Part shown: positions 32,824 through 41,548 of the stretch, in pieces | Numbering within the stretch: position 1 is the stretch's first letter | Layout: each line of letters opens with the position of its first letter | From: an uncultured Acetatifactor sp. | Lineage (GTDB): Bacteria > Bacillota > Clostridia > Lachnospirales > Lachnospiraceae | Direction: 5' to 3' | Assembly (NCBI GenBank): GCA_910578995.1 | Contig: CAJTSY010000010.1 | Location: forward strand, 4,831-53,308 | DNA: 48,478 nucleotides | Notes under the pieces: generated by a model | What the model was told of the DNA's origin: nothing | Database searches by the model: none | The model's input: the letters and a program-made list of their open reading frames with translations, nothing else | Position numbers and translations under genes: made by a program

Positions 32824-34212
32824 ATGGCAGGAGAAAACAGGGGTAAGGTTACCCAGGTTATCGGCGCGGTGTTGGACATCCGCTTCGACGAGGGTAATCT
32901 GCCTGAGATTAACGAAGCAATTCGCATTCCTACCGGAGAGGGCAACGGGCTGACTGTGGAGGTATCCCAGCACCTGGGAGACGATACGGTCAGGTGCATC
33001 GCCATGGGAAGCACCGACGGCCTGGTGCGGGGAATGGAAGCGGTTGCAACCGGCGCCCCGATTTCCGTTCCGGTAGGAGAGAAGACATTAGGGCGAATCT
33101 TCAATGTTTTGGGTCAGCCAATTGACAATAAGCCGGCTCCGGAGGGAGTATCCTACGAGCCGATCCACAGGCCCGCGCCGAAGTTCGAGGAGCAGGCCAC
33201 GGAGAAGGAGCTGTTGGAGACCGGCATCAAGGTGGTGGATCTGCTCTGCCCTTATCAGAAGGGCGGAAAGATCGGACTGTTCGGCGGCGCCGGGGTGGGC
33301 AAAACGGTGCTGATCCAGGAGCTGATCCGCAATATCGCAACGGAACACAGCGGTTATTCCGTGTTCACCGGCGTGGGAGAGCGTACTCGTGAGGGTAACG
33401 ACCTTTACCATGAAATGATGGAGTCCGGGGTTATTGACAAGACCACCATGGTCTTCGGACAGATGAACGAGCCCCCCGGAGCCAGAATGCGCGTGGGCCT
33501 TACCGGACTGACCATGGCGGAGTATTTCCGTGACAAGGGTGGCAAGGACGTGCTGCTGTTTATTGACAATATTTTCCGTTTCACACAGGCAGGAAGCGAG
33601 GTGTCCGCACTGTTGGGGCGTATGCCCTCCGCGGTGGGTTACCAGCCTACCCTGCAGACTGAGATGGGAGCCCTCCAGGAGAGGATTACATCTACAAAGA
33701 ACGGTTCCATAACCTCCGTACAGGCTGTCTACGTGCCTGCGGATGACCTGACAGACCCGGCGCCGGCAACCACCTTTGCACACCTGGATGCCACCACCAC
33801 CCTGTCCCGTTCCATCGTGGAGCTTGGTATCTACCCGGCTGTGGATCCCCTGGAATCCTCTTCCCGGATTCTGGATCCCAGGATTGTGGGTGAGGAGCAT
33901 TACAGGACGGCCCGCGGGGTGCAGGAGATTCTGCAGCGCTATAAGGAGCTGCAGGATATCATTGCCATTCTGGGTATGGATGAGCTGTCGGAAGAAGACA
34001 AACTCGTAGTTTCCCGTGCACGTAAGGTACAGAGATTCCTGTCCCAGCCGTTCTTTGTGGCAGGCCAGTTCACGGGACTGGAAGGAAAATACGTACCCAT
34101 CAACGAGACCATCCGTGGTTTCCGGGAGATTCTGGAAGGCAGGCATGACGATATTCCTGAGAGTTATTTCCTGAATGCAGGCAGCATCGACGACGTGCTG
34201 GCGAAGGTGTAA
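32824..34212 (+). CDS. atpD: ATP synthase subunit beta
   Basis: The 462-residue catalytic subunit. Walker A GGAGVGKT is at 154-161, GVGERTREGNDLY holds the catalytic Glu, the Walker B region is VLLFIDNIFRF, and the DELSEED-equivalent loop reads DELSEEDK. The AAAGAGGTAGAA site precedes the ATG. Normal length and intact. Confidence 0.97.
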   Translation: MAGENRGKVTQVIGAVLDIRFDEGNLPEINEAIRIPTGEGNGLTVEVSQHLGDDTVRCIAMGSTDGLVRGMEAVATGAPISVPVGEKTLGRIFNVLGQPIDNKPAPEGVSYEPIHRPAPKFEEQATEKELLETGIKVVDLLCPYQKGGKIGLFGGAGVGKTVLIQELIRNIATEHSGYSVFTGVGERTREGNDLYHEMMESGVIDKTTMVFGQMNEPPGARMRVGLTGLTMAEYFRDKGGKDVLLFIDNIFRFTQAGSEVSALLGRMPSAVGYQPTLQTEMGALQERITSTKNGSITSVQAVYVPADDLTDPAPATTFAHLDATTTLSRSIVELGIYPAVDPLESSSRILDPRIVGEEHYRTARGVQEILQRYKELQDIIAILGMDELSEEDKLVVSRARKVQRFLSQPFFVAGQFTGLEGKYVPINETIRGFREILEGRHDDIPESYFLNAGSIDDVLAKV

Positions 34213-34354
34213 GCTGTAAAACGGCATCCGCCCATGGGGCGCCGCTGTATTCAGCGCCCGGGCTAAACGGAGGCGGGAGTTTCCTGCCATGGCCGGTTTC
34301 CCGGGGGCGGATGCGGAACTGAAAGAAAAACGGAACTGGAATAGGAGAAGGATT

Positions 34355-34759
34355 ATGGCAGATAAGAATAGTTTCCTTCTGCGTATCATTACTCCCGACA
34401 GGGTTTTCTATGAGAATCCGGCGGGCATGGTGGAGTTTAATACGACGGAGGGCGAGATCGGCGTGCTGCCCGGCCATATTCCCATGACTGTGATCGTAAA
34501 GCCGGGAATCCTGGTAATCAGCGAGTCCCAGGGGGAAAAAAAGGCAGCCCTGCATTCAGGATTTGCCGAGATCCTGCCCGAAAGCGTGACGATTCTGGCG
34601 GAAGTCATCGAGTGGCCTGAAGAGATCGATGGGGAACGCGCCAGATCCGCCAGGGAAAGGGCGGAGAAGCGCCTTACCGGCAAATCGCCGAACACGGACA
34701 TTGCCAAGGCGGAGACTGCCCTGCAGAGAGCCCTGGCACGGATCGAAGTATTGAAGTAG
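34355..34759 (+). CDS. atpC: ATP synthase subunit epsilon
   Basis: The 134-residue rotor subunit with an N-terminal beta-sandwich (ITPDRVFYENPAGMVEFNTTEGEIGVLPGH) and a C-terminal helical hairpin that can inhibit hydrolysis. The ATG at 34355 follows AGGAGAAGG; the longer frame upstream has no family sequence. Last gene of the atp operon, with no clear terminator after it. Confidence 0.94.
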   Translation: MADKNSFLLRIITPDRVFYENPAGMVEFNTTEGEIGVLPGHIPMTVIVKPGILVISESQGEKKAALHSGFAEILPESVTILAEVIEWPEEIDGERARSARERAEKRLTGKSPNTDIAKAETALQRALARIEVLK

Positions 34760-34845
34760 AGATGTAAGCAGGAAAATTTTTGATGGTTTCCGGTAACAAT
34801 CGGATGAAAAAAGCATATGTTGATAAAAAACGGAAAGAAAAACAT

Positions 34846-35250
34846 ATGGAATTTCATTCTAAGCTGTTACAGCCGCTGCCGGAAAGTAAGGTAAGGGGTT
34901 GGAATGGACCCCTTCCTTTTTATATGACCTATCCGGACGCATTCGGTCCGGGGAGGGAGCAGGCGCTGCTGCAGGATCTGGAATATCTGCAGCAGACGTA
35001 TCCCGTTGACGTGAAACGCTATCAGAAGAGGATAGCGGATATGCTGGATAAGGCAGACTATGAAGGAAGTATGATTTATGACGAATATCCGGACAGATAC
35101 AGTCTGCTGGCCCTGACAAAATCAATTTGCGGGGTTCTGGAAAAAGAAGAGGAAAACGCACCTGCGGAGGACATGATACAGGTACTGCTGTGCAACGAGA
35201 TTTATAAACGCAGGCACGGGGGACGCAGGGGAAGCTGTTATTTTTTGTAA
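34846..35250 (+). CDS. Conserved small protein of unknown function
   Basis: A cytoplasmic protein of 134 residues from the ATG at 34846; an upstream ATG at 34783 with AGGAAAA before it would add 21 basic residues and cannot be excluded. Motifs GWNGPLPFYMTYPDAF and YEGSMIYDEYPDRYSLL resemble a family I have seen in Lachnospiraceae without known function. The C terminus (GGRRGSCYFL) is basic and hydrophobic. It lies 86 bases after atpC and 30 bases before the methyltransferase gene, so it may be expressed with either. Confidence 0.65.
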   Translation: MEFHSKLLQPLPESKVRGWNGPLPFYMTYPDAFGPGREQALLQDLEYLQQTYPVDVKRYQKRIADMLDKADYEGSMIYDEYPDRYSLLALTKSICGVLEKEEENAPAEDMIQVLLCNEIYKRRHGGRRGSCYFL

Positions 35251-35280
35251 ACAGGATGTAATGAAACAGAGACAGAATAT

Positions 35281-36453
35281 ATGGATGAACGAATGGAACT
35301 CTTCCGGCAGATGCTGGATCAGGATTTAATACAGATGACGCTCAGCGGCGCCATAGACCCCGGCCGGGCCCAAAAGGTAAAAGTACGCCCGGTGTCCATC
35401 AGGGGTCAGCTGTATTTTCAGGAGACGCTTTATCGTGAAAATAAGGTATTCCACTCCAATCACCAGAGGGAGGAGATGCTGGAGCGGCTGCTTGACTATA
35501 TGGACCACTGCTTCCGCCAGGCCCAGATGCGCAGCGGGGCCAGGGAGGCCACGGTGCTGGTGGGCAAAAAGGGGAAAGTCAGTATCAGATGCAGGAACTG
35601 CCCGGAAGACGGGGCACAGAAACAGAAAACCACCGACCTGTCCCATGACCGCCGCAAGCACTATATTCTCCAGGAGGGACAGCCGGTGGATTTTCTGGTG
35701 GAACTGGGGGTTCAGATGCATGACGGGCGGATCGTCAAGGCAAAGTACGACAAATTCCGCCAGATTAACCGTTACCTGGAGTTTATAAGGGATATACTGG
35801 AGAGGCTTCCTTCAGACCGGACCATCCGCATTGTGGATTTCGGCTGTGGAAAGTCTTATTTGACATTTGCCATGTATGATTATCTCCATCGGCTGCAGGG
35901 CAGGGACGTCCAGGTGACGGGCCTGGACCTGAAGGCCGACGTGATCAGGCGCTGCAGCGAGCTGGCGGTAAAACTGGGATATGAGGGCCTGGATTTCCAG
36001 GAGGGGGATATCAGTACCTTTCAGGGGGCGGACATGGTGGACATGGTGGTTTCGCTCCATGCCTGCGACAGGGCTACGGATTATGCGTTGGAAAAGGCGG
36101 TGAAATGGGGCGCTTCCGTGATTATGGCGGTTCCCTGCTGCCAGCATGAGTTAAACGGCCAGATACGCTGCGAAATGCTGCAGCCTGTGCTGAGATACGG
36201 GGTGGTAAAGGAGCGGATTGCGGCCCTTGTGACGGATGCCCTGCGTGCGAACCTGCTTGAGAAAAGCGGATATGAAACCCAGATCCTGGAATTTATTGAC
36301 ATGGAGCATACGCCCAAGAACCTGATGATCCGTGCGGTAAAGACTGGCACGATGAGGCCCAGGACAGGGGTATACGGTACGAAAGACCAGGAAGCCATGG
36401 ACAGGCTTATGGAGTTCCTGCAGGTAAATCCCACTTTGAAGGAGCTTTTATGA
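35281..36453 (+). CDS. SAM-dependent methyltransferase, Methyltransf_32 type
   Basis: The 390-residue product has an N-terminal domain of unknown role (about 1-175) with a possible metal-binding CRNC, then a class I methyltransferase fold (about 178-330): IRIVDFGCGKSYLT is the SAM-binding loop, TGLDLKAD the second acidic strand, and VSLHACDRATDYAL with VPCCQHEL are typical of the Methyltransf_32 family related to eukaryotic METTL25 and GSTCD. The substrate is unknown; RNA is plausible. It overlaps the next gene by 4 bases, so the two are translationally coupled. Confidence 0.82.
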   Translation: MDERMELFRQMLDQDLIQMTLSGAIDPGRAQKVKVRPVSIRGQLYFQETLYRENKVFHSNHQREEMLERLLDYMDHCFRQAQMRSGAREATVLVGKKGKVSIRCRNCPEDGAQKQKTTDLSHDRRKHYILQEGQPVDFLVELGVQMHDGRIVKAKYDKFRQINRYLEFIRDILERLPSDRTIRIVDFGCGKSYLTFAMYDYLHRLQGRDVQVTGLDLKADVIRRCSELAVKLGYEGLDFQEGDISTFQGADMVDMVVSLHACDRATDYALEKAVKWGASVIMAVPCCQHELNGQIRCEMLQPVLRYGVVKERIAALVTDALRANLLEKSGYETQILEFIDMEHTPKNLMIRAVKTGTMRPRTGVYGTKDQEAMDRLMEFLQVNPTLKELL

Positions 36454-38975
36454 AAAGAAGCGCGATAAAACTTTCGGTTTTTTTCCTTGTCTTTCTGCTG
36501 TCGCTGGTGATTGTCAGCAGGTTTATGAATATGGGACATGATAACCTGACCATGGAGATGGCCCCGGCCTCCCTTCCCCTGGTGACCATGTCATACCAGG
36601 GTATGGAATACAACCAGCTCCACGGTTACCTGGGGGACATGGACACTGCCTTTCAGAGGGAATCTCTGACGGTACTGGGGGAGGGGCGGGAAACCGGGTT
36701 TGTGGTGGACACGTTCGGGGAGACCGTAAACGGGGTTTCCATTGAGGTGAGGAGTGCGGACGGCTCCAGGCTCATAGAAAACACGGAGGTGGGCGGCCTC
36801 AATGTTCAGGGGGACAGAATCAGCGGAACAATCACCTTGAAGGACCTGATAGAAAGGAATACCGAATACTCTCTGAAGATTCTGCTGAACCTGGAAAAGG
36901 ACAGGCAGGCGGCGTACTATACCCGCGTAATATGGGGCGAGGATCTTCACACAGGGGAAAAACTGGATTTCTGCAGGGATTTCCATGAGAAACTTTATGA
37001 CAGGGAGGCCGCAAGGGAACTGACAAAATACCTGGAGACCAATTCCCGCCTGGAGGACAACAGCTCTTTCCACAGGGTGAACATCCACAGCAGCTTCCGC
37101 CAGATCACCTGGGGGGATCTTGAGGTGAGGGAGGTTACGGCGCCGGCGGTGAGGCTCACGGAAATCGGCACCCAGACGGCCTCCCTGCTGTTTGACTACA
37201 CAGTGGCCACCTCCGAGGGGGGAGGCTCCACTTATTATATGATGCAGGAATATTTTCGGATCCGGTATACCGCGGACAGGATTTACCTGTTGGATTACGA
37301 ACGAACTATGACGCAGATTCCGAATATGGAGAAACTGTGCGCCAATGACAAGATACTGCTGGGTATCGCGGATACGGACGTAAACATGATGGAAAGCGAA
37401 GACGGAAATGTAGTAGTGTTCGAGGTGGCCGGCCGGCTGTACAGCTATGATGTGACAACCAATAAACTGACTGTGATTTTCAGCTTTTATGACAGGCAGA
37501 ACGGGGACGCCAGAACACTGTACCAACAGCACGGGATCAGGATACTGTATGTGGACGAGGGCGGAAATGTACAGTTTGCCGTTTACGGTTACATGAACCG
37601 GGGAAGGCATGAGGGAGAGGTTGGGATTCAGCTCTATACCCACAACAGTTCTCAGAATACCATAGAGGAGCTGCTGTATATTCCCTATGATAAAACTTAC
37701 GGCGTGCTTGCGGCGGAGATGGACCGGCTGTTGTACCTGAACAGGGAGCAGAAGCTGTATCTTGTCCTGAATAATACGGTTTACAGTATTGACCTGACGG
37801 GCAGAACCTATTCCCGCCTGTTGGAGATATCCCAGGACGAAGGTCTGCAGGTTTCGGAGGACAGGCGTATAGCAGTGTGGCCCACGGGGGAAGATATCTA
37901 TCACAGCGCGGCGTTGGAGATCCGGAACCTGGGCAGCGATACCCGGAAAACCATATCCGTGGATCCGGACCAGGTGATCCGGCCTCTGGGCTTTATGGAG
38001 GAGGACATCATCTACGGGGTGGCTTATGCCCGCGATGTGACGCAGGAAAGCTCCGGCAGGATTTTCTTCCCCATGTATAAAATATGTATCTGCAATTCTG
38101 CCGGCGAGGTGTTAAAGGAATACAGCCAGACGGATATTTATGTTACGGAGTGTACCGTTGCGGACAACCAGATCACGCTGGAGCGGGTAAGGCGCCTGGA
38201 ATCCGGGGAGTACCAGGAGACGCAGCAGGAACACATTACAAACAACATGGAACCCGGGGAAGGAAAGAACCAGGTGGCGGCGGTAGACACAGAGCGGTAC
38301 GGGCGTTATGTGCAGATACGGCTGCGGAAGGACGTGAACAGTAAAACGGTGAAAATACTGACACCCAAGGAAGTGGTGTTTGAAGGGGGTAGGAAGATCC
38401 TGCTGCAGGACGAAAGCCTGCAGGAGAGATATTATGTTTTCGGGCCCTACGGCGTAGACGGGATTTTTATTTCTCCTGGGGAAGCCGTGAACCTTGCCTA
38501 TGAAGTGTCGGGGACGGTGACGGACCAAAAGGGAGAAATTGTGTGGAGGAAGGGAAACCGTGCTGCGCGGAACCAGATTATGGCCATAGAGGAGGCCGGA
38601 GTCAGTGAGGAGAAGGGGGCGTTGGCGGTATGCCTGGACACAGTGCTCGGATACGAGGGAATCAGCAGGAATACCCAATATCTTCTGGACAGGGGGGAAA
38701 CCGTGCTGCAGGTTCTGGAAGACAATCTGATCAGCGCTACAATCCTGGATCTGACCGGATGCAGCCTGGATGCGGCGCTGTATTATGTGGACAGGGATAT
38801 TCCTGTGCTGGCTCTGTTGGAAAACGGGTCAGCTGTCCTGCTGGTGGGGTTCAATGAGTTTAACGTTGGGATATTAGATCCGGCAAAGGGTACCATTGAC
38901 AAGATGGGGCTGAAGGATTCCGCCGCATGGTTTGAGGAAAACGGCAATCAGTTCATTACCTACCGATTTCCGTAA
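36450..38975 (+). CDS. Large membrane-anchored extracytoplasmic protein, possible C39-like pseudo-peptidase end
   Basis: An 841-residue protein with an N-terminal anchor (about 8-25) and a long outer part. Residues about 280-580 contain repeated beta-strand segments (VVVFEVAGRLYSYD, KLYLVLNNTVYSIDL, RRIAVWPTGEDIY) suggesting a beta-propeller. The last 130 residues resemble papain-like C39 domains (DRDIPVLALLENGSAVLLVGF, NVGILDPAKGTI), but the usual GHxVVVVGY histidine is Ser and the Cys of the CGP motif is not conserved (ALAVCLDTVLGYEG), so it is probably not an active protease. I know no function; envelope or spore-related roles are possible. Confidence 0.65.
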   Translation: MKRSAIKLSVFFLVFLLSLVIVSRFMNMGHDNLTMEMAPASLPLVTMSYQGMEYNQLHGYLGDMDTAFQRESLTVLGEGRETGFVVDTFGETVNGVSIEVRSADGSRLIENTEVGGLNVQGDRISGTITLKDLIERNTEYSLKILLNLEKDRQAAYYTRVIWGEDLHTGEKLDFCRDFHEKLYDREAARELTKYLETNSRLEDNSSFHRVNIHSSFRQITWGDLEVREVTAPAVRLTEIGTQTASLLFDYTVATSEGGGSTYYMMQEYFRIRYTADRIYLLDYERTMTQIPNMEKLCANDKILLGIADTDVNMMESEDGNVVVFEVAGRLYSYDVTTNKLTVIFSFYDRQNGDARTLYQQHGIRILYVDEGGNVQFAVYGYMNRGRHEGEVGIQLYTHNSSQNTIEELLYIPYDKTYGVLAAEMDRLLYLNREQKLYLVLNNTVYSIDLTGRTYSRLLEISQDEGLQVSEDRRIAVWPTGEDIYHSAALEIRNLGSDTRKTISVDPDQVIRPLGFMEEDIIYGVAYARDVTQESSGRIFFPMYKICICNSAGEVLKEYSQTDIYVTECTVADNQITLERVRRLESGEYQETQQEHITNNMEPGEGKNQVAAVDTERYGRYVQIRLRKDVNSKTVKILTPKEVVFEGGRKILLQDESLQERYYVFGPYGVDGIFISPGEAVNLAYEVSGTVTDQKGEIVWRKGNRAARNQIMAIEEAGVSEEKGALAVCLDTVLGYEGISRNTQYLLDRGETVLQVLEDNLISATILDLTGCSLDAALYYVDRDIPVLALLENGSAVLLVGFNEFNVGILDPAKGTIDKMGLKDSAAWFEENGNQFITYRFP

Positions 38976-38979
38976 ATAC

Positions 38980-39008
38980 TGGACGTAACTGGAAAATTGT
39001 GTTATAAT
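38980..39008 (+). promoter_or_regulatory. Promoter of the gene at 39072
   Basis: TGGACG (38980-38985), 17 bases, TATAAT (39003-39008). The -35 box is weak. Confidence 0.5.
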
Positions 39009-39019
39009 TTACAAAACTG

Positions 39020-39046
39020 TGTAACATTTATTTCTAAAATGTTACA
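39020..39046. promoter_or_regulatory. Perfect 10-base palindrome in the leader
   Basis: TGTAACATTT and AAATGTTACA flank 7 bases, starting 12 bases after the -10 box and ending 11 bases before the AGGAGG site. It is either an operator or a leader hairpin. The TGTAACA half-site also appears in the hxlR operator. Confidence 0.5.
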
Positions 39047-39071
39047 TAATTGATATCAGGAGGTAAGGAAC

Positions 39072-39605
39072 TTGAAGGCAGAAAAAATACCTTTGTTGTT
39101 TGGCATTGTGCTGATCATACTGCTGGCATTTCTGATTGTATGGCAGGCAGATGTTCTGGGAGTATCGGCAGGCAGGCTGGAACAGGACGCAAGGGCGAAC
39201 CAGGATATCAAGAGCAGCTGGGAAGTGGCCAAGGATGTCAACGAGGAAATGTGCGCCATGCTTTTTTACGATGAGGAGAAGGAAGAGTGTTCTTATTCCA
39301 TCTATCTGAGCAGGGAGGGGTTTTCCTACGGCTATTTTTACAGACAGGGAGGACCTGATGCCTATATTGCGGAGGGGGTAAAGGGAATCGTCTTTGAGGA
39401 CAAGGGAATCGCCCTGCTGTCCATGAATGAGGACAGGGTGTGCAGGGTGGTGGTGGAGGATGACGGCCGGGCCGTTGAGAAAGAGATCAGCGTGGATCCC
39501 GAACGGCCCTTTGCCATAGTGCTTCCCGCGGATTGTGGAGCGATTACCATGTATGACGCCCAGGACAACATAGTAACGCTCTACGATACTTACACGGGAA
39601 TCTGA
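39072..39605 (+). CDS. Membrane-anchored protein of unknown function (177 residues)
   Basis: One N-terminal membrane segment (about 7-25) is followed by an extracytoplasmic domain with mixed strands (YSIYLSREGFSYGYFYR, GIVFEDKGIALLSM, PFAIVLPADCGAITMYD). I do not recognise the family. The start is TTG, fixed by an AGGAGGT site 7 bases upstream. It follows the 841-residue anchored protein in the same direction and may work with it, but has its own promoter. Its end is convergent with bioY, one base between the stops. Confidence 0.6.
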   Translation: MKAEKIPLLFGIVLIILLAFLIVWQADVLGVSAGRLEQDARANQDIKSSWEVAKDVNEEMCAMLFYDEEKEECSYSIYLSREGFSYGYFYRQGGPDAYIAEGVKGIVFEDKGIALLSMNEDRVCRVVVEDDGRAVEKEISVDPERPFAIVLPADCGAITMYDAQDNIVTLYDTYTGI

Positions 39606-39606
39606 A

Positions 39607-40194
39607 TCAGAGCAGTCCGGCTTTGCGCAGACGGCTGCGAAGCTGCCTGCCCACGGCCAGGCCCGCAGCCAGCTTTATAAGGTCGAAGGGTACATAGGGG
39701 AGGACGCCTGCCGCCAGGGCCTGCGGGAAAGTGTAGGATGCCATCCAGGCCAACCATACCGTTCCGAAGAGGTAGCAGACCGCGGAGCCCAGTATCATGC
39801 CCAGTATTTCCATGCGAAGGTGCTTCTCCCACCTATCCACGAAATAACCGCAAATGAGGGCCATGAAGATATAGCCTACTATGTATCCACCGGTGGGACC
39901 CAGGAGCTTTCCGGGGCCGCCAGTGAAGCCCGTGAAGACAGGAATCCCTGCCAGTCCCAGAAGGATGTAGGCCACAACGCTGAGGACGCCCAGCTTCATG
40001 CCCAGTACTGACAGCACGAAATAGACAGCCAGGTATCCCAGGGATATGGGGACAGGGCTGATGGGAATGTTCAGTGACAGGGGGGCGAGCAGGCAGATCA
40101 CGGCAGTCATCAGTCCGGTAAGCGTGATCTGTTTCAGGGTCAGTTTTCCTTTGGCTATGGATCTTGTTTCGGGGATCTGTTTTGTTTCCGCCAT
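39607..40194 (-). CDS. bioY: Biotin transporter substrate-binding subunit BioY
   Basis: The 195-residue S component of an energy-coupling-factor transporter that binds biotin in the membrane. About six membrane helices and the family segments NIPISPVPISLGYLAVYF and GPTGGYIVGYIFMA are visible. It works with shared EcfA/EcfT units encoded elsewhere. A BirA-like operator overlaps its promoter region, pointing to biotin-dependent repression. Confidence 0.94.
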   Translation of the reverse strand: MAETKQIPETRSIAKGKLTLKQITLTGLMTAVICLLAPLSLNIPISPVPISLGYLAVYFVLSVLGMKLGVLSVVAYILLGLAGIPVFTGFTGGPGKLLGPTGGYIVGYIFMALICGYFVDRWEKHLRMEILGMILGSAVCYLFGTVWLAWMASYTFPQALAAGVLPYVPFDLIKLAAGLAVGRQLRSRLRKAGLL

Positions 40195-40216
40195 TTTGTA
40201 TACCTCGCAGTTTTCT

Positions 40217-40250
40217 AATGTTAACCTGTTTTCGCATATGGGTTACAATA
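40217..40250 (-). promoter_or_regulatory. BirA-type biotin operator upstream of bioY
   Basis: AATGTTAACC and GGTTACAATA face each other across 14 bases, matching the BirA consensus of TTGTTAACC / GGTTAACAA half-sites with one base missing on one side. It overlaps the presumed bioY promoter (minus-strand TTGTAA near 40243-40248), as a repressor site should. Confidence 0.75.
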
Positions 40251-40263
40251 TAGAAGTATACAG

Positions 40264-40295
40264 AAAACGGGGTGAAAAGTCAACCCCGTTTTTTA
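40264..40295 (-). terminator. Bidirectional terminator after the PRPP synthetase gene
   Basis: AAAACGGGGT and ACCCCGTTTT flank 9 bases, with a T-run on the plus side (TTTTTT) and GTTTTCTGT on the minus side. It lies 28 bases after the stop of the leftward gene and separates it from bioY. Confidence 0.75.
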
Positions 40296-40322
40296 TAAGT
40301 TTACAATTTTTGGCGGCTGTTG

Positions 40323-41507
40323 TCACAGTTCGCCTTTTCTGTATCTGGCCACAACGTTCTGAATCCTCTCGTTGGGATTTAACAGGTCGCTGATGGAAGA
40401 ATCGTGGTTCAGGGTGTCGATGATGTAGGCCACATATTTGCTCATGTCACAGTTAATGTACCATTCCCTGCGCAGCAGTTCCGGCGTCTGGTAGACCAGG
40501 TTGGTGGTTAGCACCCTGTCAATCAGTTTGTTTTCATAGGCTTCGTCAAATTTTGCCAGACCCCCGGTAAACAGTCCGAAGGTGGAGAACATGAATATCT
40601 TGCGTGCTTTCCTCTTTTTCAGGGCCAGCGCGACTTCAAGCATGCTGTCGCCGGAAGAGATCATGTCGTCTATGATGATCATATCCTTGTTTTCCACGCT
40701 GGTTCCCAGGAACTCGTGGGCGATAATGGGATTGCGGCCGTTTACCACCCGGGTATAGTCGCGCCTTTTATAGAACATGCCCATATCCAGGCCCAGCACG
40801 TTGGCGATGTAGATGGCGCGTGTCATGCCTCCCTCGTCGGGACTGATGACCATCATGTGGTCCGAGTCCAGCTGCAGGTCCTTTTCCTTGCGGAGCAGAT
40901 TCTTGATGAACTGATAGGCGGGCTGCACTGTCTCGAAACCGTGTAGGGGAATGGCATTCTGAACCCTGGGATCATGGGCGTCAAAGGTTATGATGTTGTC
41001 CACACCCATCTGTACCAGTTCCTGGAGGGCCAGGGCACAGTCCAGGGACTCCCTGGAGGTCCGCTTGTGCTGCCGGCTTTCGTAAAGGAAGGGCATGATG
41101 ACGGTAATGCGCCGGGCTTTTCCTCCCACGGCGGCAATAATCCGCTTCAGATCCTGGTAATGGTCGTCCGGGGACATATGGTTTTCATGGCCGCACAGGG
41201 AATAGGTCAGGGAATAGTTGCATACATCCACCAACAGGTACAGGTCATGTCCCCGGACGGATTCCAAGATCATGCCTTTGGCCTCGCCGGAGCCAAAACG
41301 GGGTACTTTTGTGTCCAGTAGATAAGACGCCCGCTGATAACCGGAGAACGCCAGGGATTCTTTGTGTTCGCTCTCACGCTCCGCCCTCCATTTCACCAGG
41401 TAGCGGTCGATCTTTTCGCCAAGGGGCCTGCATCCCTCCAGTGCGATGATGCCCAGGGATCCGACGGGGATGGTTTCCAGGTTTCTTTTTTCTTCGCGAT
41501 AGCCCAT
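40323..41507 (-). CDS. prs: Divergent, long ribose-phosphate pyrophosphokinase
   Basis: PRPP synthetase family, making PRPP from ribose-5-phosphate and ATP. At 394 residues it is about 80 longer than standard Prs, with an added N terminus (about 1-75). Phosphoribosyl motifs are visible but altered: NIITFDAHDPRVQNAIPLHG in place of the usual DLHA-QIQGFF flag region, VISPDEGGMTRA, and MIIIDDMISSGDSM for the PRPP loop. This divergent type may be differently regulated or may be the group's main enzyme. It is last in an apparent dnaD-dnaC-prs run with only 41 bases after dnaC, and the ATG follows AAAGGAC. Confidence 0.85.
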   Translation of the reverse strand: MGYREEKRNLETIPVGSLGIIALEGCRPLGEKIDRYLVKWRAERESEHKESLAFSGYQRASYLLDTKVPRFGSGEAKGMILESVRGHDLYLLVDVCNYSLTYSLCGHENHMSPDDHYQDLKRIIAAVGGKARRITVIMPFLYESRQHKRTSRESLDCALALQELVQMGVDNIITFDAHDPRVQNAIPLHGFETVQPAYQFIKNLLRKEKDLQLDSDHMMVISPDEGGMTRAIYIANVLGLDMGMFYKRRDYTRVVNGRNPIIAHEFLGTSVENKDMIIIDDMISSGDSMLEVALALKKRKARKIFMFSTFGLFTGGLAKFDEAYENKLIDRVLTTNLVYQTPELLRREWYINCDMSKYVAYIIDTLNHDSSISDLLNPNERIQNVVARYRKGEL

Positions 41508-41548
41508 TTGATTGTCCTTTCTTTCTCATCAGGTGAGAAGCCTTGCTG

